Origin: Enoplosus armatus
Taxonomy: Eukaryota; Chordata; Actinopteri; Centrarchiformes; Enoplosidae
Length of the DNA: 64,000 bases
Assembly: GCF_043641665.1 (NCBI RefSeq)
Contig: NC_092198.1
Coordinates: forward strand, 8,678,501 to 8,742,500
Reading direction: 5' to 3'
A model generated the notes under the pieces. That model was not told the DNA's origin, did not search any database, and saw nothing but the letters and a program-made list of their open reading frames with translations. Shown piece after piece: positions 1 through 13,400 of the stretch (positions within the stretch are counted from its first letter, which is position 1; the number at the start of each line of letters is the position of its first letter). The position numbers and the translations under genes were made by a program.

Positions 1-2587
1 TGTTGCATACCAACTGTTTCAACAATATTAATATTGTCACTAACACACTACATACTCCAAACCTGCTGAGACGCAGTATGGATTTGGGGCACAGGAAAAG
101 AAACTGAAAGCTTCACAATCACTGGCTGACCACCACCAGCTGATAAGTAAGGTCCAATCACATTCACTCAGGTGCACAGCGCAGCCATTATAACATGACA
201 CTGATGACTATTACTCTGCACTCATTCCATCATTGTTTGCTGCTCCAGCTCCCCCCATCGCCTCACCCTCTTCTGCTAAGCTTTGTGGTATTGTGGATTT
301 AACAAAGATATAATGTTCATGCAAGTGTGTTTATTAAGGGTGGATTAGTTTCATCAGAAGAATCCTTGTTGCTGCTCAGATTGTTTGAGAGCTCCCTCCA
401 ACAGAACAGCATTTTCTGCCAAATCTAACTGTGTAACTGTTTGCTATAAATGGTCAGTTCTTTGACGCGACTCTGACTCAAGCTGAAGTTGCCTGTTAGT
501 AATGAAAGTGCTAAATATAGGGGGCCCAGCCAAAAATCAAAACAAGATAAGTGTCTCTGGTCCACGTCCAAGTACAAGAATAACTGGGTTTCTCTTTCTT
601 CCAAGAAAATATGACATTATATTTATAGAACCAGAGAAAATGCAAACATACTGATTAATTATAACAGGATATAACATAATTAAAAATCACACATATTAAT
701 TTCAGTTCACCATAAACCTTGTAAAACCATAAAATCAAATAATTGTGCTACAACTTGTACACAGACGCCCAACAGGTCCCTGCTCCCCAGTGAGAGTGAA
801 AGGGAGGCGATAATGGGAGATGATCGTGGACTGCATTTCACATTTTCACATGTCAGTCAGGGCGTCTTGCGGGACACGTTCTCTGAGCAGAGTGGACTGT
901 GCTCAGACCTACAATAGGCTGCTACAGTGACGCTATGCAGTGCGTGGGAGAACAGAGCAGCCCTAGAGTGATAATTAGTCCAGTCTCTTGTTGGGCAGCC
1001 GATTCGCACATCAGCATTGGCTCACTTCTTTCCTTTTCTTTTACTTTGTTTCTCTGTATCCCCCCCCCCTCCCAGTCCCAACTTGGCTGTCTCAAGCTCT
1101 CCTTGTGTGCCTCTCTCTATCTTAATTAGCCCCAATTCTCTTTGCTTCACTTTGATTTGATTCAATTCAGCTGAATTCAATTCAAGGTTTAGCGGAGACC
1201 TCACAATGTCACAAACTGCTACAAAAACAACAGCAGAGAAAGTTTATCTGTCTCTCTTCCTCTCTTTTCCAATTCTCTTTTCACCAGCCATGATGAGCTG
1301 CAGTGAAACTGAATAATTCACAACTGCAGCAGCACCACTCAGGAAGACCTCAGCAGTCAGCGATAGACAGGAAACAGTCAGCGAGTTTGTTTCTGAAAAC
1401 GCACATCTCAAGTACCTGTGCATCTGTTCACTGGCAGTTCTGGGCCTATTGTGGACCCTAATGTAGCTTTTGTATTTCAGCCAGTATGTCATATGTCGTC
1501 CTACGGGCTGACGAATGTACCTCCATTTGCAAGCTGCTATTTCACTCTGTAGAGAAATACAGTGTGTTTTGATATAATGTCACTAGCCTGAGCAGGCTGG
1601 CGTGCCATACAGTAAACATCATCTTCATGGTCCTCCTGGCTGCTATTCTATTACTACATCAACCAAATGAAACCATATGACAGCATTAAACATGGTATTG
1701 TCCTCTCTGGTTCTGGGGTAAGGCACAGTGAGGCTTTATTTTATTAGAGGGGTCATTTAGAGTAAGGCCACGGATCTTCCAAAATATTTGCAATATAAAA
1801 TTGAAAAAAGCAATTTGTTGGATGAAAAACATCCCAGGAGACAAATAACATCTTCTGGTAAAAAGATGAGAAGGAATCACACACAAAGAAATACATTGTT
1901 TGGGGGGAAACTGAGTAAAAGCGAAACATGACTCATCTTTGACCAGCTCTGTTTGGTCTTGTGACCCCAAACTACATGTTTGAGTCATCTGATGCGTTGA
2001 TGTCATGATGATCTTGCATGCACAGAAACAACAAGTCAGCCTTCGCCCCAGTCCAGGATAGACCTGACTCAAGCAATAAAGGTCACGGGGAAGAGATGAT
2101 TAGTCAGTGCAGCATTCACTCAAACTGGCAATGAAGCACAGCAAGCTGATTCCAAGCTGTCTTCTGATGACTGAATGTGTTAGATGCAAAATCAAATTAT
2201 TTTAATGAGTTCACTTTTTACTAGTCCTCCCTCATACATATCATACATGATACATCATCATCGTGATCACTGTAATGATTGGTGATACCAGAGTGAACTC
2301 TGATATCCATCAGTGTTGATGAACATGTGTCGTAATGCAGCAGCACAGACTCGAGCTGGAGTTAATTTGAGAGTATTTGTGAGTTAGCTGAAGGATAACA
2401 TTACCAGCTGTAGCTGTAATTCTTCCACCTGTGCAACCAAATGTGTAAGCAGAAGACTAAAGTGAATCTGGCTCTCCTGTGTCTCCCCTTCCCTGTTTTT
2501 CTCTCTAACCTGAAAACATTAAAATATCGCAGATCTGATCACTGTCTCTTCAAAAAGACATCTCTAGAATTAACATACAGAACTCAC
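1..2587 (-). other. Intron downstream of the FNIII exon (partial)
   Basis: No exon-like open frame with MDGA MAM features (cysteine-rich, DNFDW-type motifs) is seen on the minus strand here, so the intron continues past the window edge. It holds a dispersed repeat copy (112-455), a run of C at 1061-1069 and a short palindrome, aattcagctgaatt, near 1165-1178. Nothing else is recognised. Confidence 0.75.
112..455. repeat. Dispersed repeat family A, copy 1
   Basis: Shares ordered blocks with 5697-5914: ttcacaatcactggct, then a 'gtccaatca.attca' block, then ccaaatctaact and a ctataa block near the end. Spacing between blocks differs because of indels. Family unknown; likely a non-autonomous transposon fragment. 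Confidence 0.6.
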
Positions 2588-2765
2588 CGCTGTAAGTGAC
2601 AATCCGGATGGTGGAGTCGCCCTCTCCAAAACGTGTGATGGGGGTGAGGCGCACCTCGTAGGATTCAGGCTTTATGAGCTCCGTCAGGTTGTGGGTCATG
2701 AGCTCTCCTTTGTTGATTGTTCCGTCCACAGGGATCTCCTGCTCCCACCAGCGCTGCAACCCCAT
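2588..2765 (-). CDS. mdga2: mdga2 exon: second half of the FNIII-like domain
   Basis: 178 nt, residues 550-608 plus the first base of 609. It starts phase 0 with ATG GGG TTG CAG after tcctcccatccag, so the junction reads [13 protein letters not shown]. The ATG is an internal methionine, not a translation start. It continues through [13 protein letters not shown] (sequon N575), [17 protein letters not shown] and IRIVTYS, the G-strand end of the domain. The donor is G|GTGAGT, phase 1; a following CN would make Ala609. This is the last coding exon before the edge of the window. The MAM-domain exons should lie at coordinates below 1. Confidence 0.97.
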
Positions 2766-3391
2766 CTGGATGGGAGGAGGAACCACAAGAGGTTCAGATT
2801 ATTAAAAAATACAAAAAGCATTTGGAATGTCAACCACAGTCCGCTACTTAAAAAACTGTCAGCAATGGGTTTGTATCCATCAGAATTAATCATACAACTA
2901 CAAGTTACATAATAATTATGACAACGGAGCCCCTTAGTATCTCAAAGGCCGGGTTACCCCCAGACTAGAGCTTGCAGAGGTTTAATACCAACACTAGTAT
3001 CTGCTCCATTAGGTTCTGCGTTGGCAGGAAAGGAATTGGAAAAGTTTCCTTTACACACCAAACTAATAACTCATCACCACAATTTTAAAGAGGCTATATC
3101 ATTATTTTTTTTGTCAACAGTGAATCACCTGACTACTTGTATGTGAAAGGGGTTGCATGCAGTTACAAACCCACTGAGAATTATCACCCAAATATTCAGT
3201 TCCCCTCTGCTTTATAGAAACTTTCTGCTCATTGTTTTGGTTTTATGGCTCACCACTCAACACTGTTTTGGTTCAGGCTCAGTGCTCTATTCAGCGTTGC
3301 TTCTGGCTGCAGCAGGCAGCTTATTCTCGGCACAAAAGCTCTAAAAACCGACTGCATGCTACCTGCTCAGCACCAAACAGCAGACAGACAC

Positions 3392-3498
3392 AGTTAACGA
3401 CTAGCTGGTGAAGACAGGGCAGCATGTAGCAGCTAAAGAGGCAAATATTTCACTCAGGAGTTGGTGGAGACCAAATAAACTCCTAAATATTGGACTTA
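3392..3498 (+). repeat. Dispersed repeat family B, copy 1
   Basis: The segment containing 'actagctggtg', 'cagctaaagag', 'atatttc' and 'gttggtggagaccaaa' matches the reverse complement of 31566-31680 in the same block order, ending with aatattggac in both. The repeat probably extends leftward to about 3180. I recognise it as a repeat seen in teleost genomes, but cannot name the family. Confidence 0.65.
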
Positions 3499-4620
3499 CA
3501 TTTGCCAGGTAGCCAGAAACCTAGGTTCTTTGCTATCTCTACATCAACCATACTGGGAAAAAGTCTTGATCTTAATATAATAGAACAAGTATCAAAGAAA
3601 ACATGGAGCACACTTATTGTTGCAAACATGTACCAAGTCAACTTATATTCTTTTTTAGAGGGATTTAATGTCATCCGTCTCAAATAATTAACTAAAATAC
3701 ATATAATGCAAGGTACTACGGATTTTTTATCTAGTAGACCACAAAAAGAGAGCACGGTAAAAGGACATTTTTCTGAAGAGTTTGCTCTTGGGAACATATA
3801 CAGCAAATATGCATTCCCTTCACCATCAGGGTAGGATGTTCCGTCTCATCTGCCAATTAACCTTGTCTATAGGCATTTGTATGATCCGCCAACATTAAAT
3901 GCTACATAAAAACATTTTTTTTCCACTGTAAGCTGTTGACAGCTAGCTGCTCATTATCCCCATTTACTTCCAAAGCAGCTCCCAGCCTCTGAATTCAAAG
4001 ACTGCTATTAACAAGCAGCAGAGATATTCTTATATTTGCAGAGAGAAAAACCCTGATTCATTTTTCCCATTAAAGATATGCCTCAGTCCGCATTACTGTA
4101 CTCGCAATACAGGCGTTTTGCGAGTACCGTAAGTAAGGACAACACCTTTGTGTTCTGTACCTCGATTTCCAAGTTTTTCTTTAATCATGCTCTACAATGT
4201 TTTGCTATCCCTTTATACAGGGACCTTGAACTGACAGGAATTTTATATCTCTTCTTTGCACAATGCAGAGCACATGAGCGAACCTGTCTTTAGGTGACTA
4301 AGCTCAGGTATCACACAAAAATTAGCTCGCACTTTTCATGTCTTGTGATACAATAAAGCCCCTCTGAAATTCAAAGAAAAAAAGAAACGAGGCCTTGTTG
4401 CTGTATTTGCTGGGGGCAAAGAGAAGGGAGTAGGGTACATTTTATCCTTGAGAATCAGTTTAAGGGGAAGAGCTGCACAAAGACAAGATACAGCTTCTGC
4501 ATCACAATTAGTGACTTTACATGCCTTTCTCAGTCAAAGGAAAGGAGGAAGTGTGTTACTAGCAAAGAGAGACAGAGATAGAGTGAATGAAGGTGTGATA
4601 GCAGTGAAGCAGAGTCAGTC

Positions 4621-4642
4621 TGTGTGTGTGTGTGTGTGTGTG
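4621..4642. repeat. (TG)11 microsatellite
   Basis: Uninterrupted TG dinucleotides inside an intron. Confidence 0.95.
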
Positions 4643-5696
4643 AGAACAATACCAATTAAGTAATTACTTGGAGCCTGGATGATCCACAATTATGGGGTGC
4701 AAGTTTTCATCACCATTAGTTTGCAGGTAAATAGAGTGTTTTGTCTGCCACTGGTAATTGCAGATGGAGCACTTGTCCCTACCTATCCTTTGAAAATTTT
4801 AGCCATCCTCCGAAGTACAAAAGGCATGGCAGTTAATTGCCATAAATTACATAGTGTTGGCCTGTAAGTGTGAGTGTGTTTGTGTGTGTTTGAACACTCT
4901 AAAAAGCGGACATATCATTTTGGTATTTTCAATAAGCGTGAAAAACCTTTCTATGTAAATGGTGACAAAAAGTGCTTCTGCTGTTTTCAACTAGAGACAC
5001 AGAAATGTGTTAAAAATTACACATCCTGTTTTGTTCATAATTAGGAGTCTGGGTACTGTCTGTAAATTGGTGGTGAGGGGTTTATACACATGACAAACTA
5101 CATCTTTATATGTTAGCAGTGGTGCTAATGCACATGTGTGCATTAAAACAACTAACACTAATCTATCAATCTGTGCCCACAAACTGGGGTTAGGGGGAAT
5201 TAATTAAACTAATAATGTCTGAAGGAGGGGTATTGTTAAGAATAAAAATAAAATAAAATAAAATCTCTTTGCTTTTTGCCAAAGAGAGGAAGGCAGGCAC
5301 AGTGACATAAAAATTGCCACAACATATCATAAATGCAATTTTCAAATAATTAAATAATTTTTCAGGTGTTGGAAAGAAAACATTTTAGTCCATTTCATTT
5401 TATCTTTAGTGGAGGAAACCAAACATACCTGCAATAGTCCTGATCTCCTCAGCCACAGAAGACATTGTGTTGTTTTTGTATTGCTGCGTATTTGCTGTAT
5501 TTTTCTTTTCTTTTTGACCTGGAGCCAAAAAACTCTCCAAAACTCAATCTCACATTTAATCAAATGCTCATGCTTTCCAAATTTGAATCCATTCGTCATC
5601 ATAAAATGTAGTTAAGTCCAATTTATGGAGCATAGCGTTAGTTCAGGCAGAGCACTGCTTGCATTAGCTGATTGGCATCAGCTGCATCATTCATGT

Positions 5697-5914
5697 TTCA
5701 CAATCACTGGCTCATCAGCTGACTGGTAAAGTCCAATCATATTCATGCAATCCGCCCAAACGTCCTACTTACGTGCTACATTGCCATTGTTGATTTTAAT
5801 GAGATTTATGTTCTTGTATATGTTCAGTAAGGGAGGATCTCCCAGCAGATTCTCCCTCAAAGAGCAGACTCTTGTCCACCAAATCTAACTGGAGAGCCAT
5901 TTTCTATAACATCT
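5697..5914. repeat. Dispersed repeat family A, copy 2
   Basis: Same orientation and block order as copy 1 at 112-455, but shorter by about 125 bp through internal deletions or insertions in the other copy. No coding capacity. Confidence 0.6.
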
Positions 5915-6445
5915 GTGATTTCTGTAACATCTATAGCATCTGTGACTTAAATTGGCAATTTGTTGTCAGTTTATATTACATAAAATGGCAGATGTTTGAA
6001 TATGCTCATAATGTTCATGTAAAACATGAATATGTGACCTATATGAAATGATCAAATATTTGTGGCCCAATTAAGCTGAAACAAGCACTCTGTGGGTGTA
6101 CGTTTGCACTTCACATCTAATTTACTTGAGTGTTATTACTTTATAAAATTAATAAAATGTTCTTCTTACTTTAGTGTGATAGAAAGTACTGTATAGGTCT
6201 TGTAAAAGAAGATGCCAGATTGTAATGGGAGCACCCTGTCAATTTACTTTGAGAATGAGAATGTCTTGGGGTTTTTACCTCATTATAGTTCCCAAATTCC
6301 CACATCACATATGTTTAGGTGGGTGTGTAACGCCGTGAGCATAAATAAAAGTATTAAAAGAGATATATGTGTAGCTGTATATCAGTTTTGGAGAACGGTG
6401 TCAGATTTAAACACATTTAATTGGGAAAAGAATGTCTAATAGGAG

Positions 6446-6450
<5 letters not shown>

Positions 6451-6484
<34 letters not shown>
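6451..6484. repeat. (TG)17 microsatellite
   Basis: Uninterrupted TG dinucleotides followed by a decayed tctttgtgtgcgtgtg extension. Confidence 0.95.
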
Positions 6485-6486
<2 letters not shown>

Positions 6487-7078
6487 TTTGTGTGCGTGTG
6501 TCCCAATGCTCCAGGCAGATGGAGGCCTTAAATGCTAGTCTTGGCAAACGCTGCCTCAAGCTCCAAACAACAACAAGTGGATACGGATGGTTCCATATCA
6601 AAAAGGAATTGTGCTTAAATATGAAAATCAAATCAAACTTGAGGTGTTGATTGAGAAAAACATTTAACTTTTCAGACGTTTTGAATCATACACATACCTA
6701 TTGGCTTATGGATTTTGCACCTTTGTTTTGATTCCCATTAATGTTCAGTGAATCCCAGCGTCTGTGCTCAATTAAGGTTTCTGTTTACATCCCATTACCT
6801 TTCATTCTCCTCATTTTCCCCACAGAGGCAGAGTGCCATATTGATTTAATTTCATTTGATTGCGTTAGCAGTTCATGGGGATTTTTATGGCAACTTTAAA
6901 AAACAGCCGGATTGATCAAAGCCAAAGGAGCCAAAAGAAACACGGGAATAATCAAAGTGATGGCGTAACGTTAGACGAGTGCTGATCTACTGTAGATTGC
7001 CTGCATGTAATTAGTATGGGTGCCATTGATCTGCTTGCACACCCTGACTTGACAGATCAATTGAAAAAGACGAAAGAA

Positions 7079-7115
7079 GGGGAGGAGGAGGAGGAGGAGG
7101 AGAAGAAGAAGGAAG
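7079..7115. repeat. GGA/GAA purine-run microsatellite
   Basis: Tandem GGA units followed by GAA units on the plus strand; a pyrimidine tract in the mdga2 transcript. Confidence 0.9.
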
Positions 7116-9258
7116 AGATGGAAGAAGCAGTTCCAAGATGGTAAGATGTGGGTTGAAAAAGTTATCTTACAGGGGTTGGAGAAGGGCAATCAAGCTTCTG
7201 GACAGCAGAGAAGGTTTTGGAGGTAGCCGGCTACAGTATCAAAACAAGGGCAGATGTCACACCTTTCCATTGCATCCTTGACAGGCGCGGTGATTTGTGT
7301 TTTGTGATTCTTGCCCGTGGACGCCTTTCAGCTAGAGCTTCATTCCCATTTCCCCTTCAGCCAGACTGTCTCTCAGGAGGGCACTGGACGATAACACAGA
7401 GCAATCCATTACGGAGGCATAAGGTCTACCAGCTCTAAGTATTAATTCAAAAGTAGCGATAATTCTCAGGGAATGGCAGGGGAGCTGCTGCTGGATCTAT
7501 AACTAGATCGAAGTGGTGTAGTCCACGTGCCGAAGCTTTCTTTACTGCACCACTCTTTCACAGTCGGTCCAGGGCTATCTCTGCATTTATTTATTTACAA
7601 AGGGAGCCTCTCCTCCTACTCATTTCCTCTTGCTCACTGCCTTGGCTTTTTGCCTCTTTCCGGTTCCAACTCATCCTCACCACAATACATTTTAAAAAAT
7701 CTCATTATCAGTCTAAATCAATACTCAAAGCTGAGACTCAATCAATCACAGAGGGTATACTGTATAGTAAATCTACTGAAAAAGTCGGAATTCTCCCTTC
7801 AGCAAAGAATCTCTTTCATCTAAGACAATGGAAGATTGGTTGTTATGCCTCGCAGGAAGGAAATAATGGTCACAAAATGTACCCTCTTGAGATATCAAGG
7901 CAAGAAGGTGGAAAGAAATTAATTTGCCCAAACACTGATTGTCTGCTAAAACAGACTGGGGAAGTGATATTCCCTTTTTTTAATAAACAAATGCAGAAAT
8001 GGTTGAAATGTTAATGTGATTTCTGAATTACAGTGGGTCCGGTCTAGCACAGATGCAGACATTATAATGTGTTCAAAAACTGTGTGCAGGACTAGCTGAA
8101 AATAGGAAAAGCAAATGTATATTCCTGGCAAGTTTTCAGACAGGCGCCTGGCAAGCACAAACATGAGCTCGGCAAGCACAACATCATTTATTACCAAACA
8201 GACCAACTGAGATAGTTGACAGAAAAATCATTGCTACACAAATATAACTGGTTTAGAATGTGTTTTCAAGCTTCAATTCCTTGAGGGTGTAGTGTGAAAC
8301 AAACATGAAATTATATTATTCATTGCAAACACAACTGTCAGGGTATGCTCGCTAATTCTGAGCAGAACCGAGATGGATTTAGCATCGCAGCATGTGCTAC
8401 AGTCTTTTGATATATACTCTTTTATTTAAACCGGCTCCTGAATGGCGACTCTGTGGTGTTCATGGAGCTAGTTCACTATTTCAAACCCTATGTAAACTGA
8501 AGGTGGTGCCACACCTGCTGCTGTAAATACAAAAAACAATAAAGACCAAAAGTGCGCCACACTGCCATGGGGAGGGAGAAAGAGGAAGTTACACATTGAT
8601 TGCCAAAGAGAGAAAATGTAACCATGCCATCCATCAATGCTGCCAGCCTGTCATCTGTGGAGTTTACTTGAGAAGCAGGGAAAACAGGAGCTATGCTTGC
8701 TTTTTCTCTCAGTGGGGTTCCCTTCCACTCCTCTGACTGAGCTTCTGATGGAAAGCAAAAACAGAAGCAATTCGAGGAAACCACAGAACTCATTCAAACG
8801 AGTGCCCCTGACAGGTTCTTAGTCATTCTGCCTGGCCCCAACAGAGTCTCATTCACATCCCAAAAAACTGCAGAATAGGACAGACAATGAATCGAGGCGT
8901 AAGATTTGGCGCTGTCTAATGGAATTCAATGAGCACAAGCTGTGCAAACACTTCTATCACATGCTTAAATTGGCAATAAGAAAGGTTTCTGCTGCCCCTG
9001 TGGCACAACTCTAATTCATCTAAGAAGGGTCGAAAAGGGGCTGACCAATACCAATGACTCAACAATTTTTGTACTGGGAGCCAACATTTCTGGCTTTGAA
9101 AACTCTCCGTTCTGGCTGTAACAAAAGCCCTTAGAATCGAGTTCTGTGGGACTCAACAGGCATTTGAGTGATGCACCCAAGGGGTAAACAGAGAAAAAGA
9201 GAACAAATCAGCAGGCAGGAGGGAGAGTGCTCAGATAGATAACTCTTAGTCATCCTAC

Positions 9259-9407
9259 CTGTCTGATGCCTAGTCTGTAGGCGACAATGCGGTCCACAGC
9301 GTCGGGGTTCATCTGGGTCCACTGGAGCTTGAAGCCGTAGACTCTGGGCCTGTTCTGCCACAGAGGGCTGTAGGTATCATAGTAGAACTCTGGAGGGTAG
9401 GCCTTGC
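9259..9407 (-). CDS. mdga2: mdga2 exon: first half of the FNIII-like domain
   Basis: 149 nt, residues 500-549. It starts phase 1 with GC after gatttctctccag, completing Gly500, and reads [18 protein letters not shown] followed by [20 protein letters not shown] and [11 protein letters not shown]. The W529 in LQWTQ is the B-strand tryptophan typical of FNIII folds. The wording [13 protein letters not shown] and [16 protein letters not shown] separates MDGA2 from MDGA1, which as I recall has SPEFYFDTPNP and REPDAVDPVLNYRLSI. The donor is CAG|GTAGGA, phase 0. Confidence 0.97.
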
Positions 9408-10319
9408 CTGGAGAGAAATCATAATCATATTTATATTTAATGTTCATTTAAAATAAAGAAACACTAAGTCTACTAACCATGTAGTGGAATTTAAGGGTGC
9501 CTGCAACTCACATCTTCCTACAAAATTCCCGGGACTGTACTCAAGGAATTTAGTATTGCACTTCCTTAAAGTTGGGGCACTTGGATATCCTGACTTTAAG
9601 TCTCTATTCAACCCTGATCATAGCTACGTAAGAACTAATGCGTTTTAAATGGAGCGGGTGGACGGAAAGGAGAACAGACCTTACTTCAGTCCAGCCTGCA
9701 GACCACCTGACCCCCTCACTTCGTCCCCTGGATCTCAAGCAACAATGAGTACCACAGGTGACAGAACCCCACAGGTGTGCCTTAATACTGTACATAATGT
9801 TCATTCAGTGATACATCAAAATATAAAAACAAGTTTATGGAAACATGGCTAATGTCTCACAGTACACTCCTTCGTGTATCTTTTTGCTTAATGAACACAT
9901 TGACACCGACACATAAGTAGAATTAATTATATGGCATATTTGGAAAAAAGTGCTGATCTTAAAGCATTTGCATGATTTTACAGTCAGTATCAATACAATT
10001 GGTAAACAAATGCCAAATGGCAAAAAGTTTTTTTTTAGATTTACTTTATTATTTTGAAAGGTCAGTGCCATTAGGGCCGTCTTATTATTTAGTAAAATAG
10101 ATGATAATTCTATCTATAATTTTTGAAAGTTGTTACAATTGTTCTCTGCTTGCATCTGTATGCATTACAGGAAAGCTCTGCCCCGCTGCAGTGGTGTATT
10201 TTGCACTCCAGGCAGGCATGCTTTATACTGGAGTGTAAACTTGTAAATGTTTCATTTGTTAACATAGTGAGACTTCTTTAAAGCCAGAAAGAGAGCTGAA
10301 TTAGCATGACAAAGATGTA

Positions 10320-10446
10320 CTGTGTCTTTTATCTGCACTATGTTCTGTTTGTTCTATTTTTATCCACTCTATATAATATTCCTTGTTGCTGCTGTGACTG
10401 AATTTTCCCTCCAGGATCATTAAAGTTTCATCTTATGTTATGTTAC
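10320..10446 (+). mobile_element. LINE-like 3' end fragment
   Basis: The segment ttgctgctgtgactgaattttccctccaggatcattaaagtttcatcttatgttatgtta resembles the 3' end of teleost CR1/L2/Rex-type LINEs, which finish with 'ggatcaataaag' and short tandem 'atctt'-like units. No reverse transcriptase sequence is present, so this is a 5'-truncated or SINE-borne tail. Confidence 0.5.
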
Positions 10447-13400
10447 ACAGAATTCTTTAATGGCATTGAATCAAAACAGGTGCCAGATTGTAGTACGTCT
10501 CATGAATGTAACTATATCGACCGAACTACGACAGAGATCCTTGCAAACCTTTTCTTTCCATAACACAGTTTATTTTTTTTTTAATCTGTGAGGCTTTATT
10601 TTTCTCTAGTGGTCGTGACAAGAACTGAATAGATCTTTCAAGTTTTCAGCTGTTTTCGAGTAAGAGCTGGCAGAACATTGTATTTTAATCAAGATCTAGA
10701 AACATGCCTACAGGATGACCTTCCAGGAAAATAATAGTCATTCACTCTCTGTCCCTCTGCTATTTGGGCTTGTTTATTGAAGGATGACAATATCCAAGGC
10801 AGATGATTTTTAATAGCCATGGAAAAGACAGCAGAGCAGCCATTGTCAGCTCAAACAAAAGCAGCACTGGGATTTGATGTACCTGTGTGGAGATGCAGGA
10901 AGGAGTCAGTGTATGTCAGGCAATTGGATAAACCTGTCAAGTTAGTTTATGTCATTGATGAATTATAATGGCATTATTTTCCTAAACAGTTTCAGTGGTC
11001 TCCTGGGTTCCTCCCTGTGGGCTCCTTGGTGTGAACAGATCTTTCAACCATTTTGTTTCCTTTGATTTGATTCTGCGTACGACACTCAGGGGAAATTGTG
11101 ACTTGGCAGTTTGTGAAGGTCATAAGTTCAAAGGGTTATATGTCTGGTTTCAAGTCCCTGCTCACGCTAATACAGTAGGCTAGTGGCTCTTAATCTTGAG
11201 CCGAATCTGAATAAAACTATCAGTCTTTGGCTGTGAAGCCAACAGATTATTCCTCTGTCATGAGACCCCATTGTTGTCCAAATACTATTAAAAACACACC
11301 AATAAGACACTGTTTCTCCATTACATTGAACATGGGCACTGTAGTTTGTTTTGAGACTATCCCACATTCCCACATAAACCACCCGGCTGCCATAAATACT
11401 CACTAATGCACCGACAGTGTATTAATCCACAGCTGAATATATTTCCCAACAAATGCAGAATTTACTCCTGTTTGAGTAACATTTGCAAACAACTACAGTG
11501 CCCAGCTGTGAAAATGACTTACTTATAGTGATCCGCGTGCTCAATAGGAGCAAACGAGCTTGAGGCTGAGTGCCACAGACTGGGGAGCAAAGTCATAAAA
11601 GTAATGAGATATGGACAAATACATTGTTGGTTTTGGTCTTTTATGGGATTTGTTGACAGTAAGACAAATATAGAACAAAGCCAGCCTAAAAAGAATTCAT
11701 ATGATGTTAGAAGAAGACAATCAGGGCTAGGGGAATCTGACTGAGTGTTCACTCAGTTGTATAATCATGCAACATTAGGTGTAACTGATGTGAAATGCCA
11801 AAAGTATGCATTGTCTTGAGATGAAATCTATACCTCAACAAGGAAAACAATATGGGGCAAACACTGCCGAAAAGTGAAATAGAGAGGAGGAAACATAATC
11901 CATCCATGCCACTTTCATAATTTCTTTGATTGCATTGTACCACAGCTATGAACACATGCACTTCAGATATAATCATTCAAAAACACACAAATCAAAAGCA
12001 GTGAGATGCGTTTGTAGGAGTAAAAAAAACAACATTAGCGGTTTCTTCTTTCTTTCTTTCTGACTGGTTTGATCAATTCGCATAATACTAATAAGTCAAA
12101 ATCAACACTGAGGGCATTTTGTTCTGCATTTGGAAAATAAATCAGGTTAATGATGCTTTGGACTGCAGATCACTTGGCCTTTACATGGATAAAGCTATTT
12201 AAAATACAATATTGTAATCGGGGAAAGGAACACTCATTCATCAGCCAGATGAAACCATTCAGAGAGAAAACAAACAAAACAAGTGAAAACAAAAGAAATG
12301 CTGTTAATTAAACTATGAGATTTATTTCTAAATGTTTTTTTTTAATGTTGCGGTAAGAAATGCATCTCATGTTAAGGTGTTGAAGGAATGAACAGTCTAC
12401 AGCACAGTAAACCTTTCTGTTTTATAACCGAAAATGCTGTAACTGCCTCTATGGCTCGTTGACATGCTAATGCAACCAGAAAAACATATTTTCCAACAAA
12501 GAAAAAGCAAGGACAAATACTGTCTGCACTTCGCTTGGCAGTGTTTTGCTGTATAGAGCCAGCTGTGTTTACAGCATACTGTAGAGTAAACATTACATAA
12601 GCCAGCCTGGCACATACTGTCAGTTTTTTTCATGCGGTTTATACTGTACAGTAAGGCTGATGAAGAAATGAAGATGCTGTAATTTGCAGTAGAGCAAAGG
12701 CAGGGAAGGTTAATTAAACTGACATATATCATTGTATGTTTACACAAGTTGTGTTGAAAGATTCCCACACACTGTTTAGGAACACATGACTGAAAGGATT
12801 GCATTCATACATTCATTAAAGTGTGCATTGTGCCTTTAGAAGTCATAAAAACACTATATTCATTTAGCCAATGTGTTTAGTACTAATTTATTACCTCAAT
12901 TGTATGTCTTATTTTTAGAAGAGTAAATTTCTTCAATTACATTTACAGAGACTTTGTCACAAACTCACTGGTGAATTGTTGTCTTTTATTTAAATATACA
13001 ATGTAATGTATAATGAAGTCAAATAGCCCTCACTCCTAATAATACGTTATGTGTGGTGAAGCACATTACCTAACCCACTTACACTGCTTGAAACAGATAA
13101 CCCTGGGTGGGAGACATCAAACATAAAGTACAGAAGGCTTAATTGATTTTTTAAAATCCTGTTTATAACAGCAGAACCAATGCAATGACTCATAACAGCT
13201 CAGTAAAACCCTTCAGGCAAGAAGTTGACCTTGTTTGCAGACTTCCTTTTCAATTTTTTAAGGGTTTATGAACATGTTTTCTTCTTCTTCAGAAAAACAC
13301 TTATACCACCATATGGTGAGCGTTGCTATATGGTGCTGGGCTGAAGTGTGATATAGGCCTTTGTGGCAGAAATGACGCTTACATATGGATGCACAGCTGG

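Larger units (their letters stand above)
2766..9258 (-). other. Intron between the two FNIII exons (6493 bp)
   Basis: Bounded by CAG|GTAGGA and tcctcccatccag. It holds a dispersed repeat at 3392-3498 whose partner is inverted at 31566-31680, a second copy of the 112-455 repeat (5697-5914), (TG)n at 4621-4642 and 6451-6484, and a GGA/GAA purine run at 7079-7115. The stretch 6700-6960 is TA-rich and free of visible repeats. No additional gene is seen. Confidence 0.8.

Noticed and set aside
1..2587. MAM-domain exon of mdga2
   Set aside because: No minus-strand open frame here shows MAM-like cysteines or the expected sequence after the FNIII domain.
2763..2765. ATG at the start of the second FNIII exon as a translation start
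   Set aside because: It is directly preceded by a splice acceptor and continues the frame of the previous exon, so it is internal.
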